This document shows, piece after piece, positions 31,473-39,805 of a stretch of 64,000 bases of DNA. The notes below the pieces were generated by a model. That model made no database searches, was not told the DNA's origin, and saw only the letters and a list, made by a program, of their open reading frames with translations. Source of the stretch: a virus; the IMG/VR virus record IMGVR_UViG_3300020152_000020, positions 1 through 64,000 of that record; one strand, written 5' to 3'. Numbering within the stretch: position 1 is the first letter of the stretch; every line of letters starts with the position of its first letter. Both the position numbers and the translations under genes were made by a program.

Positions 31473-32276
31473 ATGCCGAACGATTTGGATTCAGTGTTTT
31501 GCCCGTCCTGCGGAATGAAGACGCACCTTACCGCGTCTGGCCGAAGCATCTGTCCGAACTGTCTGGACCTGAAAGCAAAGCCGTACACGCTCGACCTGTC
31601 GCTCCCTGTGCTGCTTGAGGCTCCGATCCCGCCGACTGAGAACCTGAGTTGCACCGTCTGTACGGAGCGCGCGACGCGGTATATCATCATAGCTTCGCAC
31701 CGCCCGGTGTCGCTGCTCTGCGAACTGCATTACAAAATGTTGCTCACGCAGGAAGTTGAGCGGTTCAAAGCGGGTGCAGCGGCGATGATGGGTCAGGTGA
31801 CGAAGGCCGCGAGCATGTTCGATTTCGTGGCGCTTGAGATTTGCCTGCTCTCCATGATGTCGCTGCGGGACGCCGGGAAGAACGCGCAGTTCCGGGATGC
31901 GTACACTGCGGTCCCGCTACCGGACGCTCCCGCTCCCAACCTTCAAAACATCGGCACGCAGACGGGCCGGATGCAGTCTGTGGTGCCGAACGAATCGGGG
32001 ACAGCCAAGCCAGCGCGCCCGGTTCACTGCCCGCGCTGTGCGCAGGAACGCGGCGTTGCGATCCCGAAGGAATGCCCGCACGTGTCGCCGAACAAGGGCG
32101 GGTGCTGGTATTGCTGGATCGCTGATAACAAGTTGGTCTTTTGCAACGAATTCGATACGTATATCCATATCGACTGCATCAAGGCGCAGTTGGCAGCGTT
32201 GCCGCCCGGAACTGAAGACCCGGAACTTGCGGTGATCGCGGCGGAATTCAAGGAAGCTCTGGCTGAGGGCGGTTAA
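31473..32276 (+). CDS. Multi-zinc-finger protein
   Basis: 267 residues. N-terminal zinc ribbon (VFCPSCGMKTHLTASGRSIC, then PNC), second site SCTVCTERATRYI, helical middle, and a C-terminal set with CPRCAQERG, KECPHVSPNKGGCWYCWIAD and FCNEF ... CIK. Several metal sites suggest a nucleic-acid or protein adaptor. Its TAA stop lies within the operator palindrome at 32273. Confidence 0.6.
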   Translation: MPNDLDSVFCPSCGMKTHLTASGRSICPNCLDLKAKPYTLDLSLPVLLEAPIPPTENLSCTVCTERATRYIIIASHRPVSLLCELHYKMLLTQEVERFKAGAAAMMGQVTKAASMFDFVALEICLLSMMSLRDAGKNAQFRDAYTAVPLPDAPAPNLQNIGTQTGRMQSVVPNESGTAKPARPVHCPRCAQERGVAIPKECPHVSPNKGGCWYCWIADNKLVFCNEFDTYIHIDCIKAQLAALPPGTEDPELAVIAAEFKEALAEGG

Positions 32277-32287
32277 CACAATGTCAA
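32273..32287. promoter_or_regulatory. Operator-like palindrome joining stop and start codons
   Basis: TTAACACAATGTCAA: TAA (bases 2-4) stops the preceding gene and ATG (bases 9-11) starts the next. Confidence 0.75.
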
Positions 32288-32508
32288 CCGGGAACCCTGA
32301 ATGCTTTGGGAACGTGACGCGCAGCCGGGAGTGTAATGGCTGCGCGGTGAAGATGGAGTGCTACGAACAGCAGCAGACGGATTTGGCGGTGTACCTGCTC
32401 CCGAAGGACAGGCCCGCTCCGAAGGACGCACCGCCGAAGCCCGCCCGGTACGTGAAGGAAACGCCGACACCGAAGGTGAACGATGCCGCCGATCAAGAAG
32501 ACGAATAA
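32281..32508 (+). CDS. Small Cys-rich protein
   Basis: 75 residues, ATG inside the operator palindrome. CFGNVTRSRECNGCAVKMEC forms a four-Cys site, followed by a Pro/Lys-rich tail (PAPKDAPPKPARYVKETPTP). The pattern resembles small phage Cys clusters with a disordered tail. Overlaps the polymerase gene by 26 bp. Confidence 0.6.
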   Translation: MSTGNPECFGNVTRSRECNGCAVKMECYEQQQTDLAVYLLPKDRPAPKDAPPKPARYVKETPTPKVNDAADQEDE

Positions 32509-35500
32509 CGGGGTCGCTATCGCGGCTCCCGCTGCGATCAAGAAGCCTGTGCTGGCGAAGCCGGGGGCCAAGCCCGCCGAAGCGCCTGTGCTGTCGCTGC
32601 GTCCGCTGGTCAAGTGCGGCCCGAAGGTCGATAAAAGCGGCTGCGGGTGGTGTCCGCTCATGCCGTTCGCTCTCGACTTCGACCGCTTCAAGGCGGGGTA
32701 TCAACGCGACGCGACGAAGATTCTGGCGAAAGAAAAAGAAGGGCATCTGATCCGCAACCGGAACGTCCGCGAAGAGTGGACCGAAGTGGACATTCTTTTC
32801 GTCGGCGAGGCTCCCGGCGCGGACGAGGATAAGCAGGGCCTGCCGTTCGTCGGTCGTGCTGGCAAGTTACTACGGGACGCGATCAAGGAGATGGTCGAGG
32901 TTCCGCCCGAACGTATCGGCTTCACCAGTCTCGTGCGCTGCCGCCCGCCACGTAACCGCGAGCCAAACGGAACGGAGAAGGTGTCGTGCGCCCCGGAACT
33001 GGTTCGCGAGATCGCGGCCCGCAAGCCGAAGGTCATCGTGGCGATGGGGAACCACGGGCTTGAGTTCTTGACCGGACAGTCCGGCATCACGACCATGTGC
33101 GGTAAGGTGCTCCGCACGATCCGTGAAGATGTCGCGAAGCTCCCGGTGGTCGGCTGTCTCAATCCGCTTTACGTGCTCCGCATGGATCACGAGATGGAGA
33201 AGTTTCTCAAGGCTATCGGTCTGGCATCGGACGTGGCGCTGGGGAAGTACGAAGCGCCGCACGGGATGGGCACGTACAAGGTGCTCACCGAACTGTCCGA
33301 CGTGCGGAAGATGTTCGAGAAGTTCCGCAAAGACAAGCGGGTGACTACGTTCGACACGGAAACAGGCGCGCTGACGCCGTTCCAGAGCAAGTTCCCCGCG
33401 CTGCTGTGCTTCAGCTTTTCCAATGGCGAGTTCACCGGGTACACGGTTCCGTACGATCATCCTGATTCGCCGTGGCGCGTCGGTGGCCCGAAGGCGAAAG
33501 AGCGCCCGGCGCTGACAAAGCTGCTGGTCGATTACTTCATTGATCCCAAGATCGAGAAGGTCGCCCAAAACGAGAAGTTCGACCGCCAGCACATTCGCGC
33601 GGCGCTGGGCGTGGAGCCTGTGCGCGTCGTCCGGGACACGATGATAACGCATCTGGTCACTGACGAAACGCGCGGCACCCACGGCTTGAAAATCCTGTCG
33701 TACTCGTTCACGGGCATGGGTGGCTACGAGAGGCCGCTGGAACATTACATCGAGACGCATCGCGAAGCGGACCCGGAAGCTGGCGGATCGTACGCCAACA
33801 TTCCGGGCGATGTCTTGTTCCCGTACGCCGCGATGGACGCCGACGTGACGTGGCGCACCGACGAGGGGTTGCAGAAAATCCCGGAGTACGCCAACAACAA
33901 AAAGTTGCAGAACATCGCCACGTTCTACTTGCCGGAGTTGTCCCGCGTGCTCGCCGACATGGAGTACGAGGGCGCGAAGATCAACAAGGAAGTCGCGAAA
34001 AAGCTGGACGTGAAGTACAGCGGTGAAATGAAGAAAAAGACGCAGGATATTTCGAACGATCCCTGCGTGAAGAAGTTCGTGGACGACCGTCGCCGGAAGC
34101 TGGTCAACGAGTTGCCCGCGCCCAAGTTTTACAAGAACGGCAAGCCGCGCCCGCCCACGAAGGCGTTCCAAGAGGCACACAATTTTGAGTTCAATCCGGG
34201 TTCAACTGACCAGCTTCGCGAAGTCCTGTTCGATTACTACGACCTGAAGCCTGTCGAAATGACGGACACCGGGTTTGAGAAGCTGGTCGCCCGGCATAAG
34301 CGCCTGAACGACGAAGCGAAGGCTGACGGCAAAGAGGGGCCGAACTTCTCCAACGTGGTGAACGCCGCCATTGAGAAACGGGAGTGGGAGTTCTTCACGA
34401 CGAAGGCCGACGTGCTCCACGAGTACGAGCGGCAGAAGAATCCGCTGGCGAACCACATTTTGCAGTATCGTGACGCGCAGGTTATGCACGGCACTTTCGT
34501 CACGCCGCTGCTCCACAAGCTCGACCCTCTGGACAAAATTCACGGCACGTTCCTGATCCACGGCACCGTCACTGGCCGTCTGTCGTCTGCCGATCCCAAC
34601 TTGCAGAACATCCCGAACAAGGGCGGCGGGTTGATTAAACAGGCGTACGTCTCCCGGTTCGGAGACGAGGGCGTCCTGCTGAACGTGGACTTTTCGCAGA
34701 TCGAATTGCGCGTCGCTGCGGCGTACTACCGCGAACCGACGATGATTCAGGCGTACCTCGACAACGCCGACTTGCACACGCTCACGGCGGCTGACATCGC
34801 CTTCCCGGCGCTGGCTCCCGCCGCGCGTCTGGCCGCGTTTAAGAAGCTCCCGAAGGACGAGCAGAAACAATGGCGTACGCGCGCGAAGCGCGTGAACTTC
34901 GGCGTGCTGTACGGTGGTGGCCCGCCCGCGTTGCAGACCACGCTGAAGAAGGACGGCGTGTTCGTGACGGTCGAGGAATGTCAGAAGCTGATCGACCTGT
35001 ACTTCAAGGCCCGCCCGGCGCTGAAGAAGGGCATCGAGAAGCTGGAAGAGAAGGTCCGGCGCACCGGGTACTTGGAGTCGTTCACGGGTCGCCGTCGCCG
35101 CATCCCGGAAGTGTTCAGCGAAGACGAGCAGCTTGTGGCCCGCGCGCTACGGCAGTCGGTGAACTTCCCGATTCAGTCCGGCGCAGGCGACATGACGCTT
35201 ATGGCGCTGATCCTGATTCACCGCGTCTTGAAGGCCGAAGGGTTCAAGTCGCGCGTGATCCTGACTGTGCACGACTCGCTGGTGTTCGACTGCCACGTGG
35301 ACGAGTTGTTCGAAGTCGCCCGGCTGGCGAAAGAAGTCATGGAAAACATTCCGTCGCTGTCGGACGAAGTGTTGCCCGGTCTTGACTGGTCTTGGCTGCA
35401 CCCGGTGCCGATTGTCGCGGAATGCGAAGCGGGGCCGTCGTGGGGCCAGATGGTCGAGTTCGATCCGACGACCATCGAGACGGGTCTCACCGACGATGCT

Positions 35501-35608
35501 CCGCTTATCGGCCTGAACGACAAGCAAAAGGAAGACCTGCTACGCAAGCCTGTTAACGTGGACGAACTGTGGGAAGCGTTCGCGTTCAAGCTGAAGAAGG
35601 CGGTGTGA
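32483..35608 (+). CDS. polA: Uracil-DNA glycosylase-DNA polymerase I fusion
   Basis: 1041 residues. A basic Pro/Ala tail (1-40) is followed by a family 4 UDG domain (about 41-245): Fe-S cysteines C45 or C54/C57, C153 and C169, and motif A VGEAPGADEDKQGLPFVGRA. Motif B reads CLNPLYVLR, with Asn227 where active enzymes have His. Then a 3'-5' exonuclease (D291/E293 in FDTETG; NEKFDRQH; YAAMDADVTWR) and a family A polymerase with LNVDFSQIELRVA, KRVNFGVLYGGG and LTVHDSLVFDCHV. This is the replicative polymerase. All polymerase and exonuclease residues are intact; the UDG domain may act as a uracil sensor rather than an excising enzyme. Confidence 0.93.
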   Translation: MPPIKKTNNGVAIAAPAAIKKPVLAKPGAKPAEAPVLSLRPLVKCGPKVDKSGCGWCPLMPFALDFDRFKAGYQRDATKILAKEKEGHLIRNRNVREEWTEVDILFVGEAPGADEDKQGLPFVGRAGKLLRDAIKEMVEVPPERIGFTSLVRCRPPRNREPNGTEKVSCAPELVREIAARKPKVIVAMGNHGLEFLTGQSGITTMCGKVLRTIREDVAKLPVVGCLNPLYVLRMDHEMEKFLKAIGLASDVALGKYEAPHGMGTYKVLTELSDVRKMFEKFRKDKRVTTFDTETGALTPFQSKFPALLCFSFSNGEFTGYTVPYDHPDSPWRVGGPKAKERPALTKLLVDYFIDPKIEKVAQNEKFDRQHIRAALGVEPVRVVRDTMITHLVTDETRGTHGLKILSYSFTGMGGYERPLEHYIETHREADPEAGGSYANIPGDVLFPYAAMDADVTWRTDEGLQKIPEYANNKKLQNIATFYLPELSRVLADMEYEGAKINKEVAKKLDVKYSGEMKKKTQDISNDPCVKKFVDDRRRKLVNELPAPKFYKNGKPRPPTKAFQEAHNFEFNPGSTDQLREVLFDYYDLKPVEMTDTGFEKLVARHKRLNDEAKADGKEGPNFSNVVNAAIEKREWEFFTTKADVLHEYERQKNPLANHILQYRDAQVMHGTFVTPLLHKLDPLDKIHGTFLIHGTVTGRLSSADPNLQNIPNKGGGLIKQAYVSRFGDEGVLLNVDFSQIELRVAAAYYREPTMIQAYLDNADLHTLTAADIAFPALAPAARLAAFKKLPKDEQKQWRTRAKRVNFGVLYGGGPPALQTTLKKDGVFVTVEECQKLIDLYFKARPALKKGIEKLEEKVRRTGYLESFTGRRRRIPEVFSEDEQLVARALRQSVNFPIQSGAGDMTLMALILIHRVLKAEGFKSRVILTVHDSLVFDCHVDELFEVARLAKEVMENIPSLSDEVLPGLDWSWLHPVPIVAECEAGPSWGQMVEFDPTTIETGLTDDAPLIGLNDKQKEDLLRKPVNVDELWEAFAFKLKKAV

Positions 35609-36327
35609 TGATGGGACGGGTTGCGAAGTTGGACCTGACTGGAAAACGTTTCGGTAAACTACGGGTCGTGCGCCGGGCTGCGGAGCGGTCGCCGAAGCAC
35701 GTACACTGGCTGTGCGTCTGTGATTGCCTGACGCCGCGTGTCGTGCGCGCCGACGATCTGGATAAGAAGACGCCGGGGTTCGACCGTTGTGTGCTCTGTA
35801 TGCGGGAGTTGCGCGCAAGCCGCCCGGCTCCGTTTAAGCGTCCTGACCCGGTGCTGACGAATAAGATCGACAAGGCTCTGTACGCTGCGTGGCTGCGCAT
35901 GATGCTGCGCTGTTATGATCCCTTGCATGCTCCGTATCCGAAGTATGGCGGCGCAGGGATGACTGTTTGCGCTCGCTGGCGAACGGGGAAGTGGTTCGGG
36001 TTTCACAACTTTTTGGTGGACATGAAGCCGTCGTTTAAGCTGGGGTTGTCGTTGAACCGGATTGACAATGACCGCCTTGAGTCCGGGTACTGCCCGGCGA
36101 ATTGCAACTGGCTGACAAAGAAACAGCAGCAGCAGTGGAAGCGGAACACGTCGCTACATATCATCCGGGGTGTGATGTACAGCCTGAGTCAGTTGGCGAA
36201 GCTGACGGGCATCGGAATCGGGGAGTTGAAGTCGCGGTTGAAAGCGAAATGGACGATCTGGCACGCGATTGTTGAACCGTACGTCCGCAGAGGTAAGGTC
36301 GTGTATCCACGACCGCTTCCGGCTTGA
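35608..36327 (+). CDS. Putative mobile endonuclease-like DNA-binding protein
   Basis: 239 residues in a TGATG junction. N-terminal DLTGKRFGKLRVVRRA and CVCDC are typical of a phage family with AP2- or HNH-related folds. The centre YPKYGGAGMTVCARW, FLVDMKPSFKLGLSLNRIDN and GYCPANCNWLTKKQQQQ matches the G-G-x-G-x-x-V-C-x-R-W ... S-L-x-R-I-D-N ... N-C-x-W pattern of these endonuclease-like proteins. A C-terminal HTH (SLSQLAKLTGIGIGELKSRL) follows. Directly after the polymerase gene, a favourite site for such intruders. Confidence 0.65.
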   Translation: MMGRVAKLDLTGKRFGKLRVVRRAAERSPKHVHWLCVCDCLTPRVVRADDLDKKTPGFDRCVLCMRELRASRPAPFKRPDPVLTNKIDKALYAAWLRMMLRCYDPLHAPYPKYGGAGMTVCARWRTGKWFGFHNFLVDMKPSFKLGLSLNRIDNDRLESGYCPANCNWLTKKQQQQWKRNTSLHIIRGVMYSLSQLAKLTGIGIGELKSRLKAKWTIWHAIVEPYVRRGKVVYPRPLPA

Positions 36328-36342
36328 TTGACATTATGTTAA
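36328..36342 (+). promoter_or_regulatory. Operator-like palindrome before Dda-like helicase
   Basis: TTGACATTATGTTAA, 12 bp before the ATG at 36355, with the ribosome site AAAGGGGGG starting at its right end. Confidence 0.65.
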
Positions 36343-36354
36343 AGGGGGGTCCGC

Positions 36355-37536
36355 ATGGCAGCGCCAGCGCCTGTGAAGAAAAAAGAGTTTAAGCCGACGT
36401 TCTCGCCGGACCAACAGGCGGCGGTGGACGCGATCATGGACGGCACGGGGCCGTTCTTTCTGACGGGCGAGGCTGGCTCCGGCAAGTCGTACATCATCAA
36501 GTATCTGCGGCAGACGCTTCCGAACGTGTCTGTCACGGCGACTACGGGCATGGCTGCGCAGTTGATCGAAGGGGCCACCTTGCATAGCTGGGCGTCGATC
36601 CACCCGCAGCTTGGCGTCGTCAACTCGTTCCCGGCGAAGATGCGCGTGGTCGAGACTGAAACGCTGGTCGTGGACGAAGTGAGCATGATGTCCGCGTCGC
36701 TGCTCGACCAGTTGTGGGAGCGGTTCCGCAAGTCGGAGCACACGCCGAAGGTGATTCTGGTCGGAGACTTTTTGCAGCTACCCCCTGTCGAGGGGCAGTT
36801 CGCGTTTCAGTCGCCGATCTGGCAAGACGTGACGATGCTCCGGCTCACGACCAATCACCGCCAGAAAGGCGATGACGGGTTCCTCGACGCGCTGAATGAT
36901 CTGCGGGTCGGCAAGTACAGCGAGCGGCTGCGGGCGTTGCTGGCTGAACGGACGTTCGCTGAACTGCCGGACGACTGCACGCAGTTGTACGCGCACCGCG
37001 CCAGCGTGGACGATCTCAACGAGGAAAAGCTCGAAGCTCTGGCGGGCGAAGAGGCAATCTTCGAGCGTGAGATTTGGACGCACCCGAAGTCGGTCGGCGA
37101 AGTGGACTACGACCGCTTCCGGTTCCCGCATCTTCTGCGGTTGAAGCTGGGCGCTCGTGTTGTGTTGCTGACGAACACGGCGGCGTGGGTCAACGGCTCG
37201 ACGGGGACGGTCACGGGGATCGAAGACAATCTGGTCAAGGTCCTGCTCGACAATGGCCGGGAAGTGAACGTGCCGCCCGCTGTGGAGAAGCTGATGGACG
37301 CGCATCAGGAAACGGTCGCGACGGCCAATCAGTTTCCGATGATGCTGGCGTGGGCGCTGACGGTCCACAAAGCGCAGGGCATGACGATGGATCGCGTCGG
37401 CGTCTGCCTGAACAACCACTTCGCGTCGGGTCAGACGTATGTGGCGCTGTCCCGGTGCCGGAGCAAGGAAGGGCTGTATCTCACAGGGAAGTTCGGGTAC
37501 GTCCCGGTGAGTCGTCTGGTTCTCAAATACGCATAG
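36355..37536 (+). CDS. Dda/Pif1-like superfamily 1B helicase
   Basis: 393 residues. The N-terminus APAPVKKKEFKPTFSPDQQ leads to FFLTGEAGSGKSYIIKYL (Walker A), LHSWASIHP, TLVVDEVSMMS (Walker B), KVILVGDFLQLPPV, LTTNHRQKG, and motif V/VI WALTVHKAQGMTMDRV and YVALSRCRSKEGLYLTGK. A 5'-3' helicase of the Dda/Pif1/RecD2 type, which remodels forks and displaces proteins. Intact motifs throughout. Confidence 0.9.
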   Translation: MAAPAPVKKKEFKPTFSPDQQAAVDAIMDGTGPFFLTGEAGSGKSYIIKYLRQTLPNVSVTATTGMAAQLIEGATLHSWASIHPQLGVVNSFPAKMRVVETETLVVDEVSMMSASLLDQLWERFRKSEHTPKVILVGDFLQLPPVEGQFAFQSPIWQDVTMLRLTTNHRQKGDDGFLDALNDLRVGKYSERLRALLAERTFAELPDDCTQLYAHRASVDDLNEEKLEALAGEEAIFEREIWTHPKSVGEVDYDRFRFPHLLRLKLGARVVLLTNTAAWVNGSTGTVTGIEDNLVKVLLDNGREVNVPPAVEKLMDAHQETVATANQFPMMLAWALTVHKAQGMTMDRVGVCLNNHFASGQTYVALSRCRSKEGLYLTGKFGYVPVSRLVLKYA

Positions 37537-37547
37537 GATTCGCGCGC

Positions 37548-38036
37548 ATGGCTGCACCGCAGAAGAAAACGAAACACGGGGAAGACTACCTGTCGTCGCT
37601 GGAACGGATCGAGATTCGTCTCGAAAACGGCGAGAAGGTGGACTTCTCTTGGGAGACGGAACTGTCGATCCCGGACGGTCCCGACGAGCAGTTGCGCGCT
37701 GCCCGCAAGGCTCCCGCCCGGCTGGCGTTCTTTGCGTACCAAGCTGAACGGATGCTCCACAAGGTTCGCACCCTTGAAGGTGAGTTAGCGGAGAACGAAG
37801 GCTTGGCGGATTTGACTTGGCGTAAATACTACGAGGAACACACGAGCGAAGAGTACACAGAGCAAATGATCCGCTCCCGGATCGCGATGGATGGAAAAGT
37901 AAAAACTACGAAAATTAACTTGAACTACGCGAGAAAGTGTTATGGTTATTTGCGCGCACTACGGGACAGTCTGGACCACCGGGTCTACGTCCTGAACGCG
38001 TTGGTCGGCCAAAAGCCAAACGCCAATCGGGACTGA
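37548..38036 (+). CDS. UvsY-like recombination mediator (candidate)
   Basis: 162 residues; ATG at 37548. Features match T4 UvsY (137 aa): a helical body with A-x-L-A-F-F-A-Y-Q-A-E, WRKYYEEHTSEEYTEQMIRS, KVKTTKINLNYARKCYGYLR and a final helix RDSLDHRVYVLNALVGQ, where UvsY has the order Y-x2-W-L ... V-D-T-x2-Y-x2-I-L ... A-x4-R-x-F-A-I. It lies directly before the gp32-like and UvsX-like genes, its functional partners in loading recombinase on ssDNA. Sequence similarity is weak, so context carries much of the call. Confidence 0.55.
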   Translation: MAAPQKKTKHGEDYLSSLERIEIRLENGEKVDFSWETELSIPDGPDEQLRAARKAPARLAFFAYQAERMLHKVRTLEGELAENEGLADLTWRKYYEEHTSEEYTEQMIRSRIAMDGKVKTTKINLNYARKCYGYLRALRDSLDHRVYVLNALVGQKPNANRD

Positions 38037-38084
38037 GTTCCCACAAGGCAAACGGCAGTAGGCCAAAACTAGAAAGGGGCGATC

Positions 38085-39323
38085 ATGCCTAAGAAAGTGT
38101 CCGCCGAAGTTCTCAACAAGTTGCGCAGCCAGCAGAAGGAAATGGGTGGTGGTTTAATTATCACCAACAAGAACTTCACCAAGCTCCGCTGCCGCATCCT
38201 GCCCATCGCCGAAGACGCTCCCGGTAAAGAGTACATCGGCCTGTACTGCGAGTCGCTGAAGAAGGGCACCACGTCGCCCCGCACCTTCGGCAATAAGTGC
38301 CCCGTGATGGATTACATCGACAAGGTGAAGCGCACGGGCGAGAAGGACGAAAAGGAACACGTCAAGAACTACGTCAACATCCAGCGCGAATACTGGATGG
38401 GCGTGGTGTCGCAGGAAGATCGCGACACCCGTGAGTCGAACGCCGTGGCGATCCGCATTCTGTGCGCGAAGCGTTCGGTGTACGAAGAAATCATCAAGTT
38501 CATGATGGACGAAGATGACGGCGAAGACATCACTGATCCGAAGGAAGGGCGCGACATCCGGGTGAAGAAGGAAGGCTCCGGGATGGACACGCAGTGGACG
38601 GTGAAGTTCCTCGACCGCGAGCCTGTGTCGAACGACGAAGACTACGTCTCCGCGTTCGTCGAAGCCGCCAAGGGCTTCAACGTCGAAGACCACTTCTTCA
38701 AGGTGGACTATGACACGTTGGGTGAGATTTACACCAACCTGACGGGTGAGCCGATCCCGGATGAATACCTCGAAGGCGTTGACACAAAGTCATCCGGCAA
38801 AAAGTCGGGCGGCAAGGTGTCGAAGGTGGTCACGAAGGACGACGACGAAGACGACAAGCCCGCTGCTGCTCCGGCCAAGTCGAGCAAGCCCGCTACGGCT
38901 GGCCCGGCGAAGAAGAAGACGGTTGAAACCGAACCGGAACCCGAAGCCGACGAGGCTGCTGAGTTCCCGCGCGAAGGTGCTCGCTGCTCGTTCAAGGACG
39001 CGGACGGCAACGACATCGAAGCCGAAGTGCTCAAGCAGAACGAAGACGGTTCGTGGGACGTGAAGGACACCACGGGCGAAGTCTGGGGCGTCAACGCGGA
39101 CGATCTGACGGAGATCGCGGCGGAAGAAGCGGAACCGGAAGCCGAACCCGAAGCGGAAGAAGAAGCGCCCGCTCCGGCCCCGGCTAAGAAGGGTCCGGTC
39201 GCGAAGGGCGGCGGTACTCCGGCTGCTCCGGCGAAGCCCGCCACTCCGGCTGGTCCGCGCAAGCCGACCCCGACGAAGGCGTCCGGTTCGATCAAGGATC
39301 GTCTGGCTTCGGCCAAGAAGTAA
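38085..39323 (+). CDS. gp32-like single-stranded DNA-binding protein
   Basis: 412 residues, AAAGGGG before the ATG. The core resembles T4 gp32: NFTKLRCRILPIAEDAPGKE, GNKCPVMDYIDK (zinc-site region), YWMGVV, then PKEGRDIRVKKEGSGMDTQW, the OB-fold loop typical of gp32. Beyond residue 240 an acidic Pro/Ala-rich tail contains a small SH3/Tudor-like repeat (GARCSFKDADGNDIEAEVLK) and ends KASGSIKDRLASAKK, echoing the N-terminal motif of UvsX. It coats ssDNA and organises the replisome. The tail is much longer than in T4. Confidence 0.85.
   Translation: MPKKVSAEVLNKLRSQQKEMGGGLIITNKNFTKLRCRILPIAEDAPGKEYIGLYCESLKKGTTSPRTFGNKCPVMDYIDKVKRTGEKDEKEHVKNYVNIQREYWMGVVSQEDRDTRESNAVAIRILCAKRSVYEEIIKFMMDEDDGEDITDPKEGRDIRVKKEGSGMDTQWTVKFLDREPVSNDEDYVSAFVEAAKGFNVEDHFFKVDYDTLGEIYTNLTGEPIPDEYLEGVDTKSSGKKSGGKVSKVVTKDDDEDDKPAAAPAKSSKPATAGPAKKKTVETEPEPEADEAAEFPREGARCSFKDADGNDIEAEVLKQNEDGSWDVKDTTGEVWGVNADDLTEIAAEEAEPEAEPEAEEEAPAPAPAKKGPVAKGGGTPAAPAKPATPAGPRKPTPTKASGSIKDRLASAKK
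38779..38793. promoter_or_regulatory. Operator-like palindrome, one mismatch, in gp32-like gene
   Basis: TTGACACAAAGTCAT differs at one position from the copy at 18576. Confidence 0.4.
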
Positions 39324-39335
39324 CGCACGCACTAC

Positions 39336-39373
39336 CGGGCAGGGGGCGCTAGGTGCCCCCTGCCCTTCTCTTT
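39336..39373 (+). terminator. Terminator after gp32-like gene
   Basis: Eleven-base-pair stem GGGCAGGGGGC/GCCCCCTGCCC, seven-base loop, then TTCTCTTT. The weak U-tract may allow partial read-through to the UvsX unit. Confidence 0.85.
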
Positions 39374-39406
39374 GATACGTCCCTCTTTCCATCGGAAGGA
39401 AACGTG

Positions 39407-39805
39407 ATGCTCAAGCCCGGCGATAAAGTCGCTTTGTCACTTAACATCTCAGTCGAGATTGCGAAGTACAAAAGCGTCAAACCACACGCCTCTCTCACCC
39501 GCGTCTTCCCCGAAGGTGCCGACGAAGAAACGTTCCTGTCCGAATGCGAGACCGCGCTGCGCCGTATGGTGATGCGCGGTGTTCTCATGCAACTGGACGT
39601 GGAGAACGACCTCTACGACGCGCTGGGTGCGGAACCCGACGTTGAGAACTTGGCGAAATTCTGCAAGAAGGAGTTAGGATATGTCGCTCAAAGACCGCAT
39701 GTTGAAATCGAAGGCGGAACCGAAGCCGGAGCCAGCGCCGGAGTCGGACGTGGTGCTGACGCCCAAAGCGCCGCCCGAAAAAAAGGCCCCGTTAAAAAAG
39801 GGTAA
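39407..39805 (+). CDS. Hypothetical protein upstream of UvsX
   Basis: 132 residues; ATG at 39407 with GGAAGGAA upstream. LKPGDKVALSLNISVEIAKY opens a beta domain; a helical part (FLSECETALRRMVMRGVL) follows; the Gly/Ala tail ends KKGPVKKG. The last 125 bp overlap the UvsX-like gene in another frame. It is probably a small replisome or recombination accessory, judged by its neighbours and tail motif. Confidence 0.6.
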   Translation: MLKPGDKVALSLNISVEIAKYKSVKPHASLTRVFPEGADEETFLSECETALRRMVMRGVLMQLDVENDLYDALGAEPDVENLAKFCKKELGYVAQRPHVEIEGGTEAGASAGVGRGADAQSAARKKGPVKKG

